Source of the DNA: Euzebyaceae bacterium
Lineage (GTDB): Bacteria; Actinomycetota; Nitriliruptoria; Euzebyales; Egibacteraceae
Length of the DNA stretch: 6,844 nt
Direction of reading: 5' to 3'
NCBI GenBank assembly: GCA_013696915.1
Contig: JACCXR010000226.1
Coordinates: 1-6,844, forward strand
Positions within the stretch are counted from its first letter, which is position 1, and every line of letters starts with the position of its first letter. Positions 1 through 6,844 of this stretch are shown piece by piece. Position numbers and translations under genes: made by a program. The notes under the pieces are model-generated. The model did no database searches and had not been told where the DNA came from. It saw only the letters and a list, made by a program, of their open reading frames with translations.

Positions 1-2
1 CC

Positions 3-1145
3 TACGACGAGGCCGCCGCCCGCGTGGAGGCCGCCGGCGTCCCCGACGCCGCCGCCCGCGCCGCGCTGTTCGGCGGCGTCCTGCCCGAGCAGGCGACGAC
101 CGCGGTGCGCCGGACGCTCGCCGCCCACGTCAACGCCGCGCTGCACGACGAACTGCTGCGCCGGCCGGAACTGCTGGTCTTCGGCGAGGACGTCGCCCGC
201 AAGGGCGGCGTCTACAACGTGACCTCCGGCCTGCAGCGCGCGTTCACCTCCGGCCGGGTGTTCGACACGCTGCTCGACGAGACGACCATCCTCGGCATCG
301 CGCAGGGCGCCGGCCACCTCGGGCTCATGCCCGTCCCGGAGATCCAGTACCTCGCCTACCTCCACAACGCCCTCGACCAGCTCCGCGGCGAGGCGGCGTC
401 GCTCAGCTTCTTCTCCTCCGGTCAGTTCACGAACCCGATGGTCGTCCGCGTCGCCGGCCTGGCCTACCAGAAGGGCTTCGGCGGGCACTTCCACAACGAC
501 AACTCGATCGGGGCGCTGCGCGACATCCCCGGCCTCGTGCTGGCCGTCCCGTCCCGCGGGGACGACGCGGTGCGCATGCTGCGGGGGGCGCTGGGGCTCG
601 CAAAGGCGTGCGGGCGGGTGGTCGTGTTCCTCGAGCCGATCGCGCTCTACCACGAGAAGGACCTCCACCAGCCCGGCGACGGCGGCTGGCTCAGCGACTA
701 CCCGCCGCCCGGGCAGGCGCTGCTGCCCGGCGAGGTCGGCGTGCACCACCCCCACCACACCGACCTCTTGATCGTCTCCTACGCCAACGGCCTGCGGATG
801 TCGCTGCGGGCGGCGCTGCGCCTGCGGATCGACCACGGCGTCCGCGCCCGCGTGGTCGACCTGCGGTGGCTCAGCCCGCTGCCCCTGGAGGCCGTGCGCC
901 GCCACGCCGGGCAGTGCGCTGCGGTCCTCGTCGCCGACGAGTGCCGCGCGACCGGAGGCGGCATCGCGGACGCGGTCATCGCCGACCTCGCCGAGCACGG
1001 CCCCGCGCCCCCGCTGGCGTCGGTCCGGTCGGCCGACAGCTACGTGCCCCTCGGACCCGCCGCCGACACGGTGCTGCTCGGCGAGGACGAGATCCTCGAC
1101 GCCGCCCTGCGCGTCGCCCGTCGCGCCGGTCCCGCCCACCGCTGA
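3..1145 (+). CDS. 2-oxoacid dehydrogenase E1, beta-type region (TPP-dependent), 5' end outside window
   Basis: This is the C-terminal part of a thiamine-pyrophosphate-dependent E1 component, which decarboxylates a 2-oxoacid and passes the acyl group to an E2 lipoyl protein. The frame is open from the left edge and ends at TGA 1143-1145. Counting from the in-frame GTG at 24, residues about 25-205 form the transketolase-like pyrimidine-binding domain. They include GEDVARKGGVYNV (54-66), the LLDETTILGIAQGAG segment (83-97), whose Glu86 aligns with the TPP-activating glutamate of E1 beta, and HFHNDN (155-160), where His157 aligns with the catalytic histidine of PDH E1 beta. Residues about 245-345 are the transketolase C-terminal domain (VVDLRWLSPLP, ADECRATGGG). 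The GTG at 24 has only a weak purine stretch before it. The segment before the domain looks like a linker, so I infer an alpha-beta fused E1 as found in many actinobacteria. A stand-alone beta subunit is possible. The substrate (branched-chain, pyruvate or acetoin) cannot be told. The next gene is convergent and starts 4 bp away. Confidence 0.88.
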   Translation, partial: YDEAAARVEAAGVPDAAARAALFGGVLPEQATTAVRRTLAAHVNAALHDELLRRPELLVFGEDVARKGGVYNVTSGLQRAFTSGRVFDTLLDETTILGIAQGAGHLGLMPVPEIQYLAYLHNALDQLRGEAASLSFFSSGQFTNPMVVRVAGLAYQKGFGGHFHNDNSIGALRDIPGLVLAVPSRGDDAVRMLRGALGLAKACGRVVVFLEPIALYHEKDLHQPGDGGWLSDYPPPGQALLPGEVGVHHPHHTDLLIVSYANGLRMSLRAALRLRIDHGVRARVVDLRWLSPLPLEAVRRHAGQCAAVLVADECRATGGGIADAVIADLAEHGPAPPLASVRSADSYVPLGPAADTVLLGEDEILDAALRVARRAGPAHR

Positions 1146-1159
1146 CCGGTCACCAGCGG
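1139..1159. terminator. Possible bidirectional hairpin over the convergent stop codons
   Basis: CCGCTG (1139-1144) and CAGCGG (1154-1159) form a perfect 6-bp inverted repeat with a 9-nt loop. An alternative, nested pairing is the perfect palindrome TGACCGGTCA at 1143-1152, whose first three bases are the stop of the E1 gene and whose last three are the complement of the stop of the oxidoreductase. There is no T-run on either strand, so this is not a classical intrinsic terminator. In high-GC actinobacteria, hairpins without a U-tract are often proposed as terminators between convergent genes. The stem is short and could be chance. Confidence 0.3.
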
Positions 1160-2682
1160 CGCAGGGCGGACTCGGCGAGGGCGACGCGGGCGGCGGCCCG
1201 ACCGGGGATGCCGTGGACGGCCCCGCCGGGGAAGGCGGCGGCGCTGCCGATGTACAGGCCCGCGACCGGGGTGCGGTACGGCGACAGGCCGGGGACCGGC
1301 CGGAAGACCAGCTGGTCGAGCGCGTAGCTGCCGGTGCCGACGTCGCCGCCGGGCAGGCCCGCGTTGCGGGCCTCGATCGCCGGCGGGGTGAGGACGTGCC
1401 GGGCGAGGATGCGGTCGCAGAACCCCGGCGCGAACCGCTCGACCTGGGCCTCGACGCGCGCGACGTGGCGGTCGGACTCGCGGCCCCAGTCGACGCCGTG
1501 GGGCACGCGCGTGTACGCCCACGCGGTGTGGCGGCCCGCGGGGGCGCGGGTCGGGTCGGCGAGGCTCTGCTGACCGAACAGGCTGAAGGGGCGGTCCGGG
1601 ACCTCCCCGAACCGGACCTGCACGGCGGCGCGGGCCAGCTCCCGGGCAGGGCCGCCGACGTGGACCGTCCCGGCCTCGCGCGCCTCGGGGGCCGTCCAGG
1701 GCACCGGGCCCGTCAGCGCCCAGTCGACCTTGAGGGTGTGGGGGCCGTACCGGTAGCGGGCCAGGCGCGCCCGGTAGGCGGGGGGCAGCGCGTCGCCGGC
1801 GAGGCGCAGCAGCGTGTGCGGCGTCACGTCGCACACGGCGACGTTCGCCCGGATGCAGTCGCCGCCGTCCAGGGCGACCCCCGCGACCCGTCCGCGCGCC
1901 GTCACGACCCGGTCGACCCGCGCGCCGGTGCGGACCTGACCGCCCACCTCGGCGAGGTAGCCGACCAGGGCGTCGGTGAGCGCGGCGGCGCCCCCCTCGG
2001 GGCTCGGCCAGCCGACGACGTGGCCAAGCAGGTTGAGGTAGACGGCGGCCACCGCGCTGCCGGCCGCGTCGACCGCGACGTCGCCGTGCATGGCCGACCC
2101 GTACAGCCAGGCGGTGGCGTGCTCGCCGAAGGGCAGCTCGGCGGCCAGCGCCTGGGCCGGCAGGAGCACGAGGCGGGCGAACTCCAGGGCTCCGCCCAAT
2201 CCGAACGCGCCGAGCACCCGCAGCGGCCCCTCGACCGGCGGGAAGCCGGCCATCATCGTGCGCCGCACGGCGTCGAAGTGCTCGACGTACGGGCCGACGA
2301 GCCCGCGCCACGCCCGGCCGTCCCCGGGTGCGAGCTCGTCCAGGTTCGCCGCCGTCCGGTCGAGGTCGGGGTACAGGGCGACCGCCCGTCCCTCGGGCAT
2401 CGGGTGGGCCATCGCCACGGGCGGGTGGACCCAGCGCAGCCCGTGCCGCTCCAGCGGCATGTCGCCGAAGACCGGGGACGCGACGGCCGCGGGGTACACC
2501 GACGAGAACACGTCGTGACGGAAGCCGGGGAGCGTGAGCTCCTCCGTCTTCACCGCCCCGCCGGCAGTGGCCGCGGTCTCCAGCACGAGCACCGAACGGC
2601 CCCGGCGTGCGAGCGTGATCGCCGCCGCCAACCCGTTCGGCCCAGCCCCGACGACGACCGCGTCGTAGCGTTCCCGGGTCAT
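1150..2682 (-). CDS. Phytoene-desaturase-family FAD-dependent oxidoreductase
   Basis: A 510-residue flavoprotein of the CrtI/CrtISO/PYROXD2-like amine-oxidase superfamily, probably a cytoplasmic or membrane-associated redox enzyme acting on a hydrophobic substrate. The N-terminus is a Rossmann dinucleotide fold: VVVGAGPNGLAAA with GAGPNG at 12-17, then LARRGRSVLVLE ending in Glu34, which should bind the FAD ribose. The C-terminal part (473-510) has the second FAD contact, GLYIGSAAAFPGGAVHGIPG, matching the family pattern LYLCGxxxxPGGGVxGxxG. Length fits the family (about 490-540). The start is ATG 2680-2682 because GGAGG lies 3 nt upstream and the Rossmann strand begins at residue 7. An in-frame ATG at 2802 would add 40 Arg-rich residues and overlap the start of acnA, so I reject it. 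No carotenoid partner gene (crtB, crtE) is nearby, so a role in carotenoid synthesis is not supported. The substrate is unknown. Confidence 0.87.
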   Translation of the reverse strand: MTRERYDAVVVGAGPNGLAAAITLARRGRSVLVLETAATAGGAVKTEELTLPGFRHDVFSSVYPAAVASPVFGDMPLERHGLRWVHPPVAMAHPMPEGRAVALYPDLDRTAANLDELAPGDGRAWRGLVGPYVEHFDAVRRTMMAGFPPVEGPLRVLGAFGLGGALEFARLVLLPAQALAAELPFGEHATAWLYGSAMHGDVAVDAAGSAVAAVYLNLLGHVVGWPSPEGGAAALTDALVGYLAEVGGQVRTGARVDRVVTARGRVAGVALDGGDCIRANVAVCDVTPHTLLRLAGDALPPAYRARLARYRYGPHTLKVDWALTGPVPWTAPEAREAGTVHVGGPARELARAAVQVRFGEVPDRPFSLFGQQSLADPTRAPAGRHTAWAYTRVPHGVDWGRESDRHVARVEAQVERFAPGFCDRILARHVLTPPAIEARNAGLPGGDVGTGSYALDQLVFRPVPGLSPYRTPVAGLYIGSAAAFPGGAVHGIPGRAAARVALAESALRRW

Positions 2683-2685
2683 GGT

Positions 2686-2690
2686 CCTCC
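2686..2690 (-). promoter_or_regulatory. Ribosome binding site of the oxidoreductase
   Basis: On the minus strand the sequence reads CGGAGG then ACC then ATG. The GGAGG core is a perfect anti-Shine-Dalgarno match with a short 3-nt gap. It decides the start at 2682 over the longer in-frame ATG at 2802. Confidence 0.7.
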
Positions 2691-2778
2691 GTAGGTGTCG
2701 CCCCGGGGCAGCGTAGCCGCACCGCGCCCGGCCCCGACGGCGGGCCGGTCTATCGTGGGGGTGCCGCCGCCGCATCGC

Positions 2779-2785
2779 AAAGGAG
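2779..2785 (+). promoter_or_regulatory. Ribosome binding site of acnA
   Basis: AAAGGAG followed by a 6-nt spacer (CACGCC) and ATG at 2792. This is a near-ideal Shine-Dalgarno sequence and spacing, consistent with a highly expressed housekeeping gene, and it fixes the acnA start. Confidence 0.85.
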
Positions 2786-2791
2786 CACGCC

Positions 2792-5623
<2,832 letters not shown>

Positions 5624-5717
5624 GCTGAGGCGGGCCGTCCTTGTGGCGTGCGTAATGAGGGGACGTCGGATGCGTTCCAGGGGCAGGACCTCACCCCACC
5701 CCCGAGAGAACCCCACC
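5624..5717 (+). other. Intergenic gap between acnA and the channel-like gene
   Basis: No convincing gene is here. The frame of the next protein is open back to a GTG at 5643, but the 25 codons before 5718 include AGG three times plus GTA, GGA, CGA and TCA, which are rare in the neighbouring genes, so this part is probably untranslated leader. I see no T-tailed hairpin to end acnA transcription and no clear -10/-35 pair for the next gene. Read-through from acnA is therefore possible. Confidence 0.4.
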
Positions 5718-6557
5718 ATGCTCGACGTACAGCGGGCCGCTGACGCGCGCGGCAACACGCTTCTGGACCGGTCCGGCGCGGAGGCGTCGGTCACCTCGGG
5801 CCACCGCCCGGAGGGACCGACGCTTGCCGGGGCTGCGGCCGGGGCACCGTGGCCGGAGATGGGCCGCCCGGACGACACCGCGCTGCTGCGCCGCGACGCC
5901 ACCGAACGCGAACGCCTGGCCGAGCGGATCTCCCGGCGCATGGACGGGCCGGTCACCGTCCTCGGCGTGGTGTTCCTGTTCGTCGTGCTGGTCGAGACGG
6001 TCAGCAACCCCGGTGAGCCGATCGCGACGGCACTGCGGGTGGCCGGGTGGGCCCTGTGGGCGGTCTTCGCGGCGGAGTTCGTCCTCAGGATGGTCATCGC
6101 CCCGTCCACGTGGGGCTTCCTGCGCCGCAACTGGTGGCAGCTGCTCTTCCTGATCCTGCCGTTCCTGCGGTTCGCCCGGATCCTGGCGCGCCTGCGCCTT
6201 GCCAGGATGGGCCGGGTCCTGTCGTCCGCGGTGCGGACCGGCCGCAGCGCCGGCCGCAGGCTGTCCAACCGTCTGGGCTGGCTCGTGGCCGTCACCGTGA
6301 TCGTCGTCCTCGCCTCGAGTCAGTTGCTGTTCGAGTTCGCCGGCTACGACAGCTACGGCGCGGCCCTCCACGCCGCCGCGCTTGCCACGATCACCGGCCA
6401 GGCCTTCGGGCGTGACTCGGCGGTGGCCCAGCTGCTCGAGGTGGTCCTCGCGGTCTACTCGGTGGTCGTGTTCGCCGCGCTGGCGGGGATGCTCGGCGCC
6501 TACTTCGTGGAGCGACCGGTTCCCGGCGAAGCGGACCGCGAGCCCGGGGGGAGATGA
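5718..6557 (+). CDS. Ion-channel-like membrane protein with voltage-sensor-like S4 and non-canonical pore
   Basis: A 279-residue protein of the voltage-gated cation channel superfamily. Numbering from ATG 5718: residues 1-77 are a polar tail; S1 is about 78-95 (VTVLGVVFLFVVLVETV), S2 101-127, S3 139-152, S4 about 151-170 with Arg 151, 154, 158, 160, 163 and 166. S5 is 186-207, the pore helix and loop 208-231, and S6 235-263, followed by a short polar C-terminus. The layout is that of a single six-helix K+ channel subunit, which would act as a tetramer. At the filter position, however, the sequence is ATITGQAFG (223-231) rather than TxTTVGYG, so ion selectivity cannot be assumed. The start is uncertain: 5718 follows only a weak GAGAGA; in-frame ATGs at 5670, 5859 and 5941 and a GTG at 5643 are alternatives. 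The first 47 codons after 5718 are also less biased than the rest. The ATGA overlap with the next frame suggests coupling. Confidence 0.75.
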   Translation: MLDVQRAADARGNTLLDRSGAEASVTSGHRPEGPTLAGAAAGAPWPEMGRPDDTALLRRDATERERLAERISRRMDGPVTVLGVVFLFVVLVETVSNPGEPIATALRVAGWALWAVFAAEFVLRMVIAPSTWGFLRRNWWQLLFLILPFLRFARILARLRLARMGRVLSSAVRTGRSAGRRLSNRLGWLVAVTVIVVLASSQLLFEFAGYDSYGAALHAAALATITGQAFGRDSAVAQLLEVVLAVYSVVVFAALAGMLGAYFVERPVPGEADREPGGR

Positions 6558-6844
6558 ACCTCGCAACGCACTTGACGCGGGCGGCCGCGCGAGGGTCAAT
6601 GGGTGTTGCACCGCTTCAGCGTTCCCGGCGGCCGGGTGGGGACCGGCCGGGGACGGGACCCGACAGCGGAAGGTCGGAGCCTGGCCGTGCGAACGCCGGC
6701 AACCGGCAGCGGGGCGGTGACCCGCGATTCGAGGTCTGGGCCGCGCGGGCGGTCCATGCCCAGATCGCGGAGGCAACCGGCGTCGTCCTGCCCGTGCGCT
6801 TGTGGGACGGCACCGGGCTGGGCGAGAAGGACGCGGGGTACACC
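6554..6844 (+). CDS. Putative cyclopropane-fatty-acid-synthase-like methyltransferase, N-terminal fragment
   Basis: An open frame runs from ATG 6554 to the right edge (97 codons) without a stop. The last 35 or so residues, VWAARAVHAQIAEATG then VVLPVRLWDGTGLGEKDAGY, resemble the N-terminus of actinobacterial CFA-synthase/SAM-dependent methyltransferases, where an LPVRxxxWDGSxxGP motif precedes the lipid-binding and methyltransferase domains. That family methylates or cyclopropanates unsaturated acyl chains of membrane phospholipids. No SAM-binding motif is inside the window, so the assignment rests on a short segment. The start is unclear: ATG 6554 overlaps the channel stop (ATGA) right behind a GGGGGGAG run, while ATG 6599 has GAGGG 3 nt upstream. 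No ATG, GTG or TTG occurs in frame between 6599 and the LPVR motif. About 50 residues after 6599 are Arg/Gly/Pro-rich and look poorly coding. Confidence 0.45.
   Translation, partial: MNLATHLTRAAARGSMGVAPLQRSRRPGGDRPGTGPDSGRSEPGRANAGNRQRGGDPRFEVWAARAVHAQIAEATGVVLPVRLWDGTGLGEKDAGYT
6572..6599. repeat. Imperfect inverted repeat TTGAC-N18-GTCAA
   Basis: TTGAC at 6572-6576 and GTCAA at 6595-6599 form exact 5-bp arms, with a further GCG/CGC pairing inside (6581-6583 with 6588-6590) and a GCGGCCGC palindrome at 6581-6588. It overlaps the alternative ATG at 6599. It could be an operator or a hairpin over the translation start, or chance in GC-rich DNA. No binding protein can be assigned. Confidence 0.25.

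Larger units (their letters stand above)
2683..2791. promoter_or_regulatory. Divergent promoter region between oxidoreductase gene and acnA
   Basis: This 109-bp non-coding stretch must hold the promoters of both divergent genes unless a gene is leaderless or read from further away. On the plus strand TATCGT (2751-2756) fits the actinobacterial -10 pattern TANNNT and would give an acnA leader of about 30 nt. On the minus strand TACGCT (complement of 2710-2715) fits the same pattern and would give a leader of about 20 nt. Neither has a recognisable TTGAC-type -35 at 16-18 bp. I saw no strong dyad that would mark a repressor operator. The -10 calls are inference from short motifs. Confidence 0.35.

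Noticed and set aside
1150..2682. Calling the oxidoreductase crtI (phytoene desaturase) proper
   Set aside because: No crtB, crtE or other carotenoid gene is nearby and the family includes many members with other or unknown substrates.
1213..2694. Plus-strand and alternative minus-strand frames over the oxidoreductase
   Set aside because: They lack recognisable motifs, while the minus-strand frame ending at 1150 has the complete FAD-binding signatures.
5660..5678. Possible terminator hairpin GGGACG/CGTTCC after acnA
   Set aside because: Six base pairs including one G-T pair, no T-tract, and a pairing of this quality is expected by chance in GC-rich DNA.
5643..5717. GTG 5643 or ATG 5655/5670 as start of the channel-like gene
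   Set aside because: The codons here are unlike those of the neighbouring genes (three AGG, plus GTA, GGA, CGA, TCA); ATG 5670 has a GAGGGG upstream, so it is not fully excluded, but 5718 fits codon use better.
6572..6600. TTGACG (6572-6577) as the -35 of a promoter for the last gene
   Set aside because: No TANNNT -10 is found at 16-18 bp, and a start site after about 6605 would leave the frame without an in-frame start codon before the conserved segment.

Overview
The window is very GC-rich (above 70% by eye) with codon third positions dominated by G and C. All four complete or near-complete genes have actinobacterial-type proteins: a TPP-dependent E1 dehydrogenase, a phytoene-desaturase-like flavoprotein, a long (943-residue) aconitase A and a small voltage-sensor/K+-channel-like membrane protein. 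This points to a high-GC actinobacterium; I cannot name the genus from the sequence. No rRNA, tRNA, CRISPR array, insertion sequence or phage gene is visible. The window looks like ordinary chromosome with one accessory-looking pair of genes at the right end.

Layout. Positions 3-1145 (+) hold the C-terminal, beta-type half of a 2-oxoacid dehydrogenase E1 (branched-chain or acetoin/pyruvate type), whose N-terminus lies left of the window. It converges on a phytoene-desaturase-family FAD oxidoreductase at 1150-2682 (-). Only 4 bp separate the two stop codons, and a 10-bp palindrome spans both. That oxidoreductase is divergent from acnA (2792-5623, +), with a 109-bp intergenic region that carries a ribosome binding site for each gene and a possible -10 box for each. 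After a 94-bp gap without a convincing gene comes a polytopic ion-channel-like protein (5718-6557, +). Its stop overlaps, in an ATGA arrangement, the possible start of a last reading frame (6554 to the right edge, +). The visible end of that frame resembles the N-terminus of cyclopropane-fatty-acyl-phospholipid-synthase-type methyltransferases.

Function. The E1 subunit and aconitase both belong to central carbon metabolism: the E1 feeds acyl-CoA into metabolism and aconitase acts in the TCA and glyoxylate cycles. The oxidoreductase between them has no clear pathway link to either. The channel-like protein and the putative lipid-modifying enzyme would both act at the cytoplasmic membrane and may be translationally coupled.

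The points most worth a second look are: the channel-like protein, which keeps a voltage-sensor-like S4 and a pore topology but has TITGQAFG where a K+ channel would have TVGYG; the low-complexity acidic/proline linker inside aconitase, which contains a DEAVDETFPASDPPA motif that I associate with unrelated small bacterial proteins; and the start region of the last, truncated gene. I saw no clear evidence of a wholly new multi-gene system.
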